A program made the position numbers and the translations under genes. A stretch of 31,583 bases of DNA, taken from positions 1-31,583 of IMG/VR virus record IMGVR_UViG_3300031566_013099; one strand, given 5' to 3'. This stretch comes from a virus. This document shows, piece by piece, positions 21,457 to 28,558 of this stretch (its first letter is position 1; each line of letters starts with the position of its first letter). The notes under the pieces were generated by a model. That model was not told where the DNA came from. It did not search any database and saw nothing but the letters and a program-made list of their open reading frames with translations.

Positions 21457-21491
21457 TTGGTGTTGACTTTCACCAACCGTGCCGACATAAT
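21457..21491 (+). promoter_or_regulatory. Early rightward promoter with operator
   Basis: TTGACT (21463-21468), 17 bp, CATAAT (21486-21491). A perfect 6-bp inverted repeat TTGGTG/CACCAA (21457-21462 and 21471-21476) encloses the -35 box. A second GGTGT at 21449 lies 10 bp, one helical turn, from that at 21459. A repressor bound here would block the early operon. The first ATG is at 21520, preceded by AAGGA. Confidence 0.7.
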
Positions 21492-21519
21492 TTAATAAGG
21501 CAAGAAAGGAATTTAAACT

Positions 21520-21810
21520 ATGGCGATAGGCCAACACGTTTATACAGGCAAAATCGAAGGATTGGTGCTCAATGCCTTTCAACTTTATTGCTCCAAAAGA
21601 GGTATTCAGACAAGCGGCGAAGGCATCCGTACCCTAATTCGTGATACATCCGAATACAAGGCTCTGTACGAGACTTTTATAGATGCACAGGATAACAACC
21701 AGGATGAAGAAAGTCAAGAAAATTCTTGCCCAGATAGCGAAAATTACCCAGATTCACAAGTTGCCGAACAGACTGAAAATGCCAATCAGCCGGCCAACGT
21801 GGCCGGTTGA
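21520..21810 (+). CDS. Small RHH-like early protein
   Basis: 96 residues. Residues 8-50 (YTGKIEGLVLNAFQLYCSKR, GIQTSGEGIRTLIRDTSEYK) read as strand-helix-helix, like ribbon-helix-helix DNA-binding proteins. The rest is acidic and low in complexity. AAGGA lies 9 nt before the ATG. As first gene behind the regulated promoter it could be a Cro/Ner-like early regulator. Its last six codons (PANVAG) overlap the shared 43-bp element and the terminal hairpin of putative small RNA B on the other strand, so that RNA is antisense to its 3' end. Confidence 0.55.
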   Translation: MAIGQHVYTGKIEGLVLNAFQLYCSKRGIQTSGEGIRTLIRDTSEYKALYETFIDAQDNNQDEESQENSCPDSENYPDSQVAEQTENANQPANVAG

Positions 21811-21910
21811 TATTATTATTAACACCGGGCGGGCCCTGCCCGGCCCGCCCGGAATGAAAACAGGCCGGCAGCAGCCGGAAACGATAAAAACTGAATATTC
21901 CTCCGTGAAG
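21775..21910 (-). ncRNA. Putative small RNA B, antisense to RHH-gene 3' end
   Basis: A minus-strand transcript from the consensus promoter at 21917-21944 would run about 135 nt. It contains an 11-bp perfect stem (21825-21835 with 21842-21852), the linker GTTAATAATAATATCAACC, and a terminal hairpin CCGGCC/GGCCGG (21790-21806) followed by a short T-rich tail (ATTTTC), a weaker terminator than that of RNA A. Its layout and 43-bp homology match RNA A. It overlaps the last codons of the plus-strand RHH-like gene and ends inside that gene. Confidence 0.5.
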
Positions 21911-21916
21911 ATAGGC

Positions 21917-21944
21917 ATTATAGGACAATGAGGCAGAATGTCAA
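21917..21944 (-). promoter_or_regulatory. Perfect-consensus sigma70 promoter for RNA B
   Basis: Minus strand TTGACA (21944-21939), 16 bp, TATAAT (21922-21917). Both hexamers are exact. It lies across the start codon of the plus-strand endolysin (21928), so firing leftward may interfere with early rightward transcription. Confidence 0.75.
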
Positions 21945-22473
21945 GAGAATTTTGGTTGTTATAGCCATAATTTTTTCCCTAAAGATACCTGCAGGCGGGC
22001 CTCACGTCACCTGCCTGCAGGGCGAAAATAATGCCGCAGTCGGGTTTTTTCCTTTGTCAAATTTATCATCACCCTCCTCCGAAAAGGTGAAGGTAGGCCG
22101 CCCTGCACCCCCCCTGCGGGGCGGCCGGCCGCCTGACTGGCTGGATGAGCTGATTGAGAAAATCTGGCTCAAGGAATCATCCGGCAGACTAAAGCCGCCG
22201 GACGGGGACGGCGGGGCGGCCGTTGGGCCGCTGCAGATCCACAAAAAAGCAATCGATGATGTCAATAAATTCTACGGGACGAAATATACGCTCGATGATG
22301 TCCGTCAAATCGCCCCGGCAAAAGAAGTGGCCAGGCTGTATGTAACGCTCTGGCTCGAGAAGCATAAAGAAGAGATTGCAGCGAGGATTTACAACGGTGG
22401 GCCGCGAGGATGGAGAAAAAAGTCAACGGATGAGTACTGGGAAGATGTGAAGAAATTGATGATTGATTACTGA
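21928..22473 (+). CDS. Endolysin / lytic transglycosylase-like protein with signal-anchor
   Basis: 181 residues. A basic, hydrophobic N-terminus (VKRILVVIAIIFSLKI, about 5-20) acts as signal or anchor. After a Pro/Gly-rich linker the catalytic domain carries WLKESSGRL with likely catalytic Glu83, AAVGPLQIHKKAIDDVN (97-113), and ARIYNGGPRGW (152-162), as in lysozyme and transglycosylase folds that cleave peptidoglycan. The linker (21-70) is encoded by two GC-rich inverted repeats. A signal-anchor fits the membrane-protein cassette on the opposite arm. It is unusual to find the lysin in the early-strand block. Confidence 0.7.
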   Translation: MRQNVKRILVVIAIIFSLKIPAGGPHVTCLQGENNAAVGFFPLSNLSSPSSEKVKVGRPAPPLRGGRPPDWLDELIEKIWLKESSGRLKPPDGDGGAAVGPLQIHKKAIDDVNKFYGTKYTLDDVRQIAPAKEVARLYVTLWLEKHKEEIAARIYNGGPRGWRKKSTDEYWEDVKKLMIDY

Positions 22474-22498
22474 TGATTGATTATTGGAATGAAAAAAA

Positions 22499-22714
22499 AT
22501 GATTGAGTGCATCGAGCAGAAAGGCGGGATGAATAAATACAACTTCGTATGCGAGGCGTGCGGAGATGAGTACGAATTGAAGGTTTCCAATGATGTAACC
22601 GACATTGGGTGCGACAGATGCGGGACGAGATACTTCCAGCATAACGATGAAAACGGCAAGCCGGTACTCGTTTTTACAGGGCACGTATTAAATACACAAG
22701 GGCAAGGCCAGTAG
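22499..22714 (+). CDS. Small zinc-ribbon protein
   Basis: 71 residues with two CxxC pairs (CEACGDEYEL and CDRCGTRYFQ, about 20 residues apart), forming a typical zinc ribbon. The ATG at 22499 or the one at 22529 (MNKYNFVCEACG) may be used. It lies between the endolysin and the structured leader of the next gene. A nucleic-acid-binding role is likely for this fold, but no partner is evident. Confidence 0.55.
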   Translation: MIECIEQKGGMNKYNFVCEACGDEYELKVSNDVTDIGCDRCGTRYFQHNDENGKPVLVFTGHVLNTQGQGQ

Positions 22715-22948
22715 TGAATAGAATTAGAAAGATTGGTTTTTCGTACAGCCCCAGCCGGCGGTGGGTAATAACACCGGCCAGACATAGTTGATCTCCTGAC
22801 CTTCGGTGGGTTATAAAGGTTAAACCCACCAGAATTGAAAAGTGAATTATGAGATACGACAAACCCCCGAGAAGGGCAGAAGCGGGGGACAGGGAGCTAA
22901 TTCCAAACCCCGCTTTTGCCCAAGGCTAAAAAAAGAAGGAGTTTAAAA
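22715..22948 (+). promoter_or_regulatory. Structured leader with competing hairpins
   Basis: This 234-bp gene-free stretch folds repeatedly. GGTGGGTT/AACCCACC pairs at 22805-22830. CCCCC (22864-22868) can pair with GGGGG (22884-22888). GGGCAGAAGCGGGG (22874-22887) can pair over 14 positions, one mismatched, with 22908-22921. The last two stems share the G-run and cannot coexist. A strong AAGGAG and the next start codon follow. Near 22759-22779 CGGTGGGTAATAACACCGG echoes part of the 43-bp element. The design suggests control of the downstream transposition genes. Confidence 0.45.
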
Positions 22949-23209
22949 ATGATACGATTAGGTCAGCAGGTTAGAGACAAGGTCAGCGGCTTTACCGGCA
23001 TTGCGACTGCAAAAGTGGAGTACTTGAATGGCTGCGTGCAATATTGCGTAAAGCCCAAAATCAAAACAAAGAACGACAATACAATGCCGGAAGGACAGTA
23101 CATTGACGAAGGACAGCTTGAGATAATCAGTAAAGGACTTCGTACGAAAAAGACCGGTACTGGCGGCCCAATGAGCGATGTTCCAAGCACTCGTTATGTC
23201 GCAAATTGA
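22949..23209 (+). CDS. Small SH3-like phage protein, unknown function
   Basis: 86 residues from the ATG at 22949, chosen over 22916 because AAGGAG lies 7 nt upstream. The core MIRLGQQVRDKVSGFTGIAT, then VEYLNGCVQYCVKPKI and IDEGQLEII, looks like a small beta-barrel (SH3/KOW-like) of a type often seen in phages. No function is known to me. It lies upstream of the zinc-binding and transposase genes in the early operon. Confidence 0.6.
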   Translation: MIRLGQQVRDKVSGFTGIATAKVEYLNGCVQYCVKPKIKTKNDNTMPEGQYIDEGQLEIISKGLRTKKTGTGGPMSDVPSTRYVAN

Positions 23210-23211
23210 GC

Positions 23212-23293
23212 TACGAACTATAAACAACGAACTTCGAACGCCGAGTATCGAGTATCGAGTAACGAGTATCGAGAATCGAGAATCGAGGGACGA
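23212..23293 (+). repeat. 7-bp array on the early arm
   Basis: ACGAAC-type units come first, then CGAGTAT/CGAGTAA/CGAGAAT units leading to the ATG at 23296. The orientation follows the plus-strand transcript, mirroring the minus arm. Confidence 0.9.
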
Positions 23294-23295
23294 TT

Positions 23296-23751
23296 ATGGT
23301 TGCATACACAGAAAAAGAAATAAAAGTTACAGGGGTGGTATGCCCGAGGTGTATTGAGCAGCTGAGCGGCTATTCGATAATTACCGAAGGGCCGGACCGG
23401 TACGGAAGGTATATTCGAGAATATTTCGGCTGGTGCATACACTGCGATACGGGGTTCGAGGTTGTACAATTCAAAAAGGACGGCCGCTGGCCTATACATA
23501 AATACAGATACTACGCGGCAAAAGCGGGATGCAAAAAGATACCGCCCTCAGAATGGACAATCTTAAACGAGCTGCCGGAGCCGCCGGCGGTAGTTACGGG
23601 GCCGGGCGGCGATTACGATAAGGCAATCGAGCTTACTAAAATCAATATAGAGATACTTACCGCAGCCAGCAAAGTGAGCAAGGCGGTTGCCGATGCCTTC
23701 GGTGAGTTTGTCGATGTGATAAAAAAATACATAAAGACAGACGAAAAATGA
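23296..23751 (+). CDS. Zinc-binding early protein
   Basis: 151 residues. CPRC (16-19) and CIHC (47-50) form a probable zinc site in a beta-rich N-terminal half. The C-terminal half is helical (DKAIELTKINIEILTAASKV). Its TGA overlaps the transposase start (ATGA at 23748), so the two are translationally coupled. It may act as a small accessory factor in transposition or replication, by position only. No Shine-Dalgarno is seen; an ATCGAG array precedes the ATG. Confidence 0.6.
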   Translation: MVAYTEKEIKVTGVVCPRCIEQLSGYSIITEGPDRYGRYIREYFGWCIHCDTGFEVVQFKKDGRWPIHKYRYYAAKAGCKKIPPSEWTILNELPEPPAVVTGPGGDYDKAIELTKINIEILTAASKVSKAVADAFGEFVDVIKKYIKTDEK

Positions 23752-25673
23752 ATAGATACGTCGATGCAAAAACAGCAGGAAAGTTAAGGGGGGTAACCCC
23801 TCAGTGGATTCGAATAATGTGTGCTAAGGGGCGTTTACCCGGAGCCATTAAGAAAAACGGCAAGTGGTGGATACCGATTACAGCACATCCCGACCTGGCG
23901 GAGGCGGAAGCGAAGAATTTCGATGCGGATGATTTCGCTCAGATTGCGAAACACAAAAAAGACGATGCGGTCGAAAGGCTCGGCGTTATAAACGAATTTG
24001 AAAAATTCGCAGCGGAGAATTCGAAAAACTGCAAAAACAGAAACAAGTTGCTGAATTTGTTCACGGCAGCACACAATATTAAAAAACGAACGCTTCAGAG
24101 ATGGCTCGCCCGATACAGACACCGGGGGCTGCTCGGCCTGGTAGATACTAGGGGCAGGACAAACGGGAAAGATGCTATAAGTCCGGAGGCATTCGAGCTG
24201 TTCAAGTCGATGTACCTTACCCAGCAGAAACTATCGGTGAAGACGTGCCTGCAAAACGTCTGCTTTGTCAATAAGAGCCAAGACGAAGGCTGGCGGCTGC
24301 CAAGCCTCGACTTTATGTATAAATATATAAACAGGCAAATCCCGGCGCCCGTGCAGGTGCTGCACCGCGAGGGACTGGCCGCTTACCAGGCGAAATACGC
24401 ACCTTACATTCAGAGCGAGCCCGACAGCGTGCAGCCGGGACAGTTATGGGTAGGAGACCATCATCAGTTTAACTGCTGGATTCGGCACAGAGGAAAATGG
24501 GTCCGCCCCTGGCTCACCGCATGGGAGGATTACAGGAGCAGGACCATAACAGGATTCCATATATCAACATCGCCGAACCAGACGACAATCCTTCGGGCTA
24601 TGAAAAAAGCGATTGAAAGTTACGGTCCGCCCGATGCGGTCAAGATAGACAACGGAAGAGATTACGACTCGCAGATGTGGACGGGGACTACGAAAGCAAA
24701 AAGAAGGGCGCTTCGCAAGGGATATATAGATGAATTTATGGTGACGGGAATTTATGCAATGCTCGATGTGACGGTGTCGTTCGCACTGCCTCATCGTCCT
24801 CAGTCCAAGTCGATCGAGAGATGGTTCGATACATTGGACTGCCAGTTTACAAAGACTATTGCCACCTACTGTGGGAAAGATTCCGAACGAAAGCCGGATT
24901 ACCTAAAAGACCTTCTGCAAAGCGAAAAGGCGAACGCCGCCGCATACGACATCGACAGCTTCGCAGAATTAGTCGGCGAGTACGTAAAGGTCTATAACAA
25001 CTCGGCACACAGCGGGGCGGGAATGGATAAAAGGGCGCCGCTCGAGGTGTTAGGCCAAAGACGCTCGCGCAGGGTCCTGATTGAAGGGGTTATCGAGCTG
25101 CTGCTGCGGGCGTGGAGCGGGGAAATATCAGTCGGCAAAAACGGTGTGCGATTCAAAAATATGCATTACGGCCAGTTCAATCCGTACCTATTGGCCTACC
25201 AGGGTAAAAAAGTCAGGGTCGCTTTTGACCCTGACAACTTAGCCGTTGTCGATGTCTATGATACGGTGACGCTAAAACTTGTAACACGGGCCGAGCAGAA
25301 CGAACTTGTGCGATACGGCCCAGGCGTGTCGGATGAGGCGTACAGAGAAGCGACCCGGCAAAAGGCAAACGCACTTAAAATCGCACGGGCATATAAAAAT
25401 TCACGGCTTACCGCAAATATGGATATCGCATCGCTCAGTATCAGGGCGGCGGCATCGCAAATCGACAATCGCAAATCGAGAATCGAAAATCAAGCCACGC
25501 TGCGGCCGGTAAAGACGCCGTTCGATACGCAGGTGGCAGAGCACAAGAGACAGGACGTTGTACGCGCCGTCAAAAAGGCGGCCGGTGCCGAATCGACGAG
25601 GACCGTGCTGGATATGGACTTTTCAGCGCTTAACCCGAACAAGCAGACAAGGAGAAAAATATTCGATGAATGA
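23748..25673 (+). CDS. MuA-like DDE transposase
   Basis: 641 residues, close to MuA (663). It cuts and joins phage ends to target DNA for integration and replicative transposition. An N-terminal MerR/excisionase-like helix-turn-helix (AKTAGKLRGVTPQWIRIMCA, 7-26) is followed by a second DNA-binding region (about 80-190). The RNase H core has D237 (WVGDHHQ), D301 (KIDNGRDYDS) and E357 (SKSIERWFD). The D301-E357 gap of 56 equals that of MuA D336-E392. A beta-barrel domain follows, then a MuB-contacting tail. A 7-bp array insert encodes QIDNRKSRIENQ at 571-582. Confidence 0.93.
   Translation: MNRYVDAKTAGKLRGVTPQWIRIMCAKGRLPGAIKKNGKWWIPITAHPDLAEAEAKNFDADDFAQIAKHKKDDAVERLGVINEFEKFAAENSKNCKNRNKLLNLFTAAHNIKKRTLQRWLARYRHRGLLGLVDTRGRTNGKDAISPEAFELFKSMYLTQQKLSVKTCLQNVCFVNKSQDEGWRLPSLDFMYKYINRQIPAPVQVLHREGLAAYQAKYAPYIQSEPDSVQPGQLWVGDHHQFNCWIRHRGKWVRPWLTAWEDYRSRTITGFHISTSPNQTTILRAMKKAIESYGPPDAVKIDNGRDYDSQMWTGTTKAKRRALRKGYIDEFMVTGIYAMLDVTVSFALPHRPQSKSIERWFDTLDCQFTKTIATYCGKDSERKPDYLKDLLQSEKANAAAYDIDSFAELVGEYVKVYNNSAHSGAGMDKRAPLEVLGQRRSRRVLIEGVIELLLRAWSGEISVGKNGVRFKNMHYGQFNPYLLAYQGKKVRVAFDPDNLAVVDVYDTVTLKLVTRAEQNELVRYGPGVSDEAYREATRQKANALKIARAYKNSRLTANMDIASLSIRAAASQIDNRKSRIENQATLRPVKTPFDTQVAEHKRQDVVRAVKKAAGAESTRTVLDMDFSALNPNKQTRRKIFDE
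25458..25496 (+). repeat. 7-bp array inside the transposase gene
   Basis: CGACAAT/CGCAAAT/CGAGAAT/CGAAAAT units, in frame, encode a seven-residue periodic segment (I572, I579). It lies between the beta-barrel domain and the C-terminal tail. Confidence 0.85.
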
Positions 25674-26787
25674 CGGGCTGCAAAAACAGTTCGAGCAGGA
25701 CGCCCGAATCATCGAGGAAAGGATGCCGAAAGATATGACCAAAGAAGAGGCCGACAAGGTTGCCGATAAGCTTGCCGCCTTTATAAAAGAGCGAGGCTAT
25801 ACACAGGCGCAGGTGGCGAGGCTGCTGAATATAAAAGATTCGAGGCTGAGCCAATGCCTGTCTAAAAAATACAAAGGTAACCTCGATGAATTTATAAATA
25901 AAGCTGTGCAGTGGATGGATTCGGTGCGGCGAAAAGAGCGGCAGGTGCAGGGGCCGCCGTTCGTCAGAACAACCATTGCGCAGAGTATATACGCACTTAT
26001 AAAGAAGACGGAGGACTTTTCCAGCAGCGAAGGCAGGATAGGAATCATTATCGGCGACGCCGGGCACGGCAAGAGCATATGCCTGCAGCAGTACGCAAAG
26101 GCAAATCGAAATACCATATACGCAGAGCTCGATGATACTATGCGCTCGACTACAATCTTCGCCGAGATTGCAAAAAAACTCGGAGTCGATTCATCGGGGA
26201 TGCTTGCCAAAGTCACCGAAAGGCTCATCGAGAACCTCCAAAACAGACACGTAATAATAATGCTCGATGAGTGCTCATCGCTCAACGTAAAAGAATTGAA
26301 CCAGCTTCGACAGATCATAGCGGTCAAATGCAGATGCCCCCTGATACTATCAGGCAATGCGGACCTGCTTAATACCATTATGCAGCCGAAGTCCCGGCGG
26401 GGATGCGAATCGCTCGACCAGTTCACATCGCGGCTGAGCTATATACTCAACCTCGATGCGGCGGCTGCGGAAAAGGACGGTGGACTATATACTACGGAAG
26501 ATATCCGAAAGCTCTATCAGTACGGCGGCATTCGACTGACAAACGATGCGGTAAAACTGCTGCAGAGAATATGCCGGTCAGCAAGGACCGGAAGGGTCCG
26601 CACGTGTGAGCTGATTATCATGGCGCTGCATACGGCAAGTGAGGTAAAAGATGCGGGCTGTATCGACGCAGAAGCAATTCTAAGAGCCATCGAACAGATG
26701 CGGCTGCCGGTCAAGGTGTGGCTGCCGGTCGAGATTAAAGAGCCGCTCGAAGAGGCGGAAGAAAAGACGGCAGCAAAGGCGGGATAG
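25666..26787 (+). CDS. MuB-like AAA+ target-selection ATPase
   Basis: 373 residues. MuB-type proteins coat target DNA in an ATP-dependent way and deliver it to the transposase. An N-terminal helix-turn-helix (YTQAQVARLLNIKDSRLSQC, 45-64) precedes the AAA+ domain with Walker A GDAGHGKS (130-137), Walker B HVIIMLDE (195-202), and a sensor-type PLILSGNADLL. The start at 25666 overlaps the transposase end by 8 bp and has AAGGAG upstream. A Mu-like HTH at the N-terminus agrees with DNA binding by MuB. Confidence 0.9.
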   Translation: MNDGLQKQFEQDARIIEERMPKDMTKEEADKVADKLAAFIKERGYTQAQVARLLNIKDSRLSQCLSKKYKGNLDEFINKAVQWMDSVRRKERQVQGPPFVRTTIAQSIYALIKKTEDFSSSEGRIGIIIGDAGHGKSICLQQYAKANRNTIYAELDDTMRSTTIFAEIAKKLGVDSSGMLAKVTERLIENLQNRHVIIMLDECSSLNVKELNQLRQIIAVKCRCPLILSGNADLLNTIMQPKSRRGCESLDQFTSRLSYILNLDAAAAEKDGGLYTTEDIRKLYQYGGIRLTNDAVKLLQRICRSARTGRVRTCELIIMALHTASEVKDAGCIDAEAILRAIEQMRLPVKVWLPVEIKEPLEEAEEKTAAKAG

Positions 26788-26790
26788 AAA

Positions 26791-26820
26791 TTATTGAATA
26801 TTGAATATTGAATATTGAGA
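26791..26820 (+). repeat. 7-bp array after the MuB-like gene
   Basis: Four ATTGAAT-type units lie between the MuB-like stop and the GemA-like start, the stop-rich type expected at a gene's 3' end. Confidence 0.9.
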
Positions 26821-26829
26821 AGAATTTAA

Positions 26830-27348
26830 ATGCTCAATAATAATCAAATAAAACTGGTTCAAACGGCCGTTAAGGCGGCCGGAATCCGCAGGAAAAAGGC
26901 CGAGGCCAGGTACCGGCTGCTGCTCGGCCAGTACAAACGGCCTGACGGCAGCCGCGTTACGAGCTGCAAGCAGCTAAACAACTCGCAATTAACCGATATG
27001 TTAGCAATCTGCGAGGCGCACGGCTGGCGGTGCCCTGATAAGGAGGCCGACCACTTCCGCAAAAAAGCGGCCGAGATTAACGGCGATGTCGCAAGCTTCG
27101 CACAGCAGTCGGCAATAAAAAAATTAGCAGGTGATCTGGGCTGGAACGACGAGCAGCTGAACGGGATGCTCAAAAGAGCCACGAACGGGGCGGCCGACAA
27201 TCTCACCAAGCTATCACCCCGAACGGCATACAATGTAATCGAGGCGTTAAAGTCGATGCTTTCCCGACAGATGGGTAAAAATTATTCAAATCTAAAGCAA
27301 ATCCAGAGTGACATGGAGGTCAGTAATGTCAAGAGTAAAATCGGATAA
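26830..27348 (+). CDS. GemA-like (Mu gp16, DUF1018) early regulator
   Basis: 172 residues. It starts NQIKLVQTAVKAAGIRRKKA and has the family-like segment ARYRLLLGQYKRPDGS, then CKQLNNSQLTDMLAICEAHG, and a C-terminal helix region. Mu GemA alters host gene expression and DNA supercoiling. It overlaps the Gam-like gene by 23 bp. In Mu these genes also lie in the early or semi-essential region after B. Confidence 0.75.
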   Translation: MLNNNQIKLVQTAVKAAGIRRKKAEARYRLLLGQYKRPDGSRVTSCKQLNNSQLTDMLAICEAHGWRCPDKEADHFRKKAAEINGDVASFAQQSAIKKLAGDLGWNDEQLNGMLKRATNGAADNLTKLSPRTAYNVIEALKSMLSRQMGKNYSNLKQIQSDMEVSNVKSKIG

Positions 27349-27841
27349 ACCCACGATTGTTCAAATCGCCGACTGGGAGACGGCCGATGAATACATTCGC
27401 AAAATAGGCGACCTACAGAAAGATATCCGCAAAGCAGAAGATGAGGCTAAAGATAAAATCGACAAGGCCAAGGCGGACCTGGCCGAGGCGGCAAAAACGC
27501 TTCAGGAAAAAATCAAGCTGTACGCACGAAGCCTGGAGGTATTCGCCGAAACCAATAAAGACCGGTTCAAAAAACAAAAAAGCATAACACTTAATTTCGG
27601 CACGCTCGGCTGGCGAAAGAGCACATCTATCAGCATCAAAAAGACCACGCTGGAATTAATTAAAAAGGCCTTCTCGCCGATAAAGGCAAAAATATATATC
27701 AGGACTAAAGAGACGGTCGATAAGGAAGCGCTTGCCAGGCTCACGGACGAGCAGCTGGTCCAAGTCGGGGCTCGGCGAATCGTCATGGATGCGTTTTTCG
27801 TCGAGCCTGATTTGCCCGGGGCGGTCGATTACATCGAGTAA
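27326..27841 (+). CDS. Mu Gam-like host nuclease inhibitor
   Basis: 171 residues from the ATG at 27326 (GGAGG upstream), rather than the ATG at 27308. A long coiled coil (ADEYIRKIGDLQKDIRKAED through about residue 80) is followed by KSITLNFGTLGWRKSTSISI, the conserved Gam core strand region, and a C-terminal domain ending VEPDLPGAVDYIE. Gam is a bacterial Ku-like protein that binds double-strand DNA ends and protects them from host exonucleases. Confidence 0.85.
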   Translation: MSRVKSDKPTIVQIADWETADEYIRKIGDLQKDIRKAEDEAKDKIDKAKADLAEAAKTLQEKIKLYARSLEVFAETNKDRFKKQKSITLNFGTLGWRKSTSISIKKTTLELIKKAFSPIKAKIYIRTKETVDKEALARLTDEQLVQVGARRIVMDAFFVEPDLPGAVDYIE

Positions 27842-27843
27842 AT

Positions 27844-28224
27844 ATGAACAAGGCAAATATAACAACGTTAGAGGCGGCCAGGTGTTTGAGCCTGCTGGAG
27901 ACGGCCGCCGAATCAATGGTGGCCGCCGAGCTGGCCAAAAGGCTCAGACTGGCCGGCAGCCGCGAGACGCAGAGACGGCATATAAGGGCCATCGTAGAGC
28001 ACCTTCGCAAAAACGGCTCGCATATCGTGGCGACCCTGACGGACGGATACTGGCTTACAAAAGACGACAATCTCTGGAGAGATTACCTCGAGGGCAGGCA
28101 AATCGATGCGAAACGAATCCTGGGCGAGACGCATAAACGTAAAAGGTCTGTCAACTCCCAAGGGCAGGGGACGCTTTTTAATATGAGAATATGCTGCGGA
28201 GTTGCCACGTGCGGGGTTAGCTGA
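27844..28224 (+). CDS. Winged-helix-like early phage protein
   Basis: 126 residues. AAELAKRLRLAGSRETQRRH (29-48) followed by VEHLRKNGSHIVATLTDGYW looks like a winged helix. A conserved-looking tail (WRDYLEGRQIDAKRILGETH) is of a type often seen in phage helix-turn-helix proteins. The last residues (RICCGVATCGVS) look like a spurious extension after QGTLF. It begins 3 bp after Gam, suggesting coupled translation. It is a probable DNA-binding regulator. Confidence 0.6.
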   Translation: MNKANITTLEAARCLSLLETAAESMVAAELAKRLRLAGSRETQRRHIRAIVEHLRKNGSHIVATLTDGYWLTKDDNLWRDYLEGRQIDAKRILGETHKRKRSVNSQGQGTLFNMRICCGVATCGVS

Positions 28225-28238
28225 AAGGAAGTTGTAAA

Positions 28239-28367
28239 ATGGCCAAAGAATACAAATATATCCGCTTCGAAGTAATCGGAGAAAAACCCAAAACGGAGGT
28301 GTGGGTATGTTTTAATAATAAATACGGACATAAACTGGATCGATTTTATAAAGAAGGTTTTAAATGA
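28239..28367 (+). CDS. 42-residue conserved-looking small protein
   Basis: MAKEYKYIRFEVIGEKPKTE continues to VWVCFNNKYGHKLDRFYKEG and FK. It has AAGGAAG 8 nt before its ATG and ends in an ATGA overlap with the next gene. Strand-rich sequence around VWVCFNNKYG suggests a tiny folded beta domain. The good ribosome binding site and coupling on both sides support expression. Function is unknown. Confidence 0.6.
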   Translation: MAKEYKYIRFEVIGEKPKTEVWVCFNNKYGHKLDRFYKEGFK

Positions 28368-28558
28368 GAACGGTAAGGAGATTAGGAAAAATGGATAGGG
28401 ACACAGAGAGGGCTTTATTGGCGGCACAGGTCATTCATTCAACTCTCCCAAATGTTGAAATTGAGATTCAAGGCAATTGTCATACAAACGGCACAAATAA
28501 ATGGCTGTTGCGGCTCAACCTCAGAGAAAAACAAAAAGGGCGAAAAAATGAGCAGTGA
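28364..28558 (+). CDS. Small early phage protein, unknown
   Basis: 64 residues with a helix (MDRDTERALLAAQVIHSTLP) and a beta pair (VEIEIQGNCH, KWLLRLNLRE), ending in a basic tail. It overlaps the previous gene by 4 bp (ATGA) and the next by 11 bp, typical of tightly packed early genes. No family is recognised. Confidence 0.5.
   Translation: MRTVRRLGKMDRDTERALLAAQVIHSTLPNVEIEIQGNCHTNGTNKWLLRLNLREKQKGRKNEQ

Noticed and set aside
22423-22785. Minus-strand ORF starting 22785 with AGGAG ahead of its ATG
   Set aside because: The start context is good, but the body is antisense to the zinc-ribbon and endolysin genes and looks random. The AGGAG and ATG fall in the structured leader.
25797-26426. 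209-codon minus-strand ORF
   Set aside because: It is antisense to the MuB-like ATPase with its Walker motifs; long opposite frames are expected at this composition.
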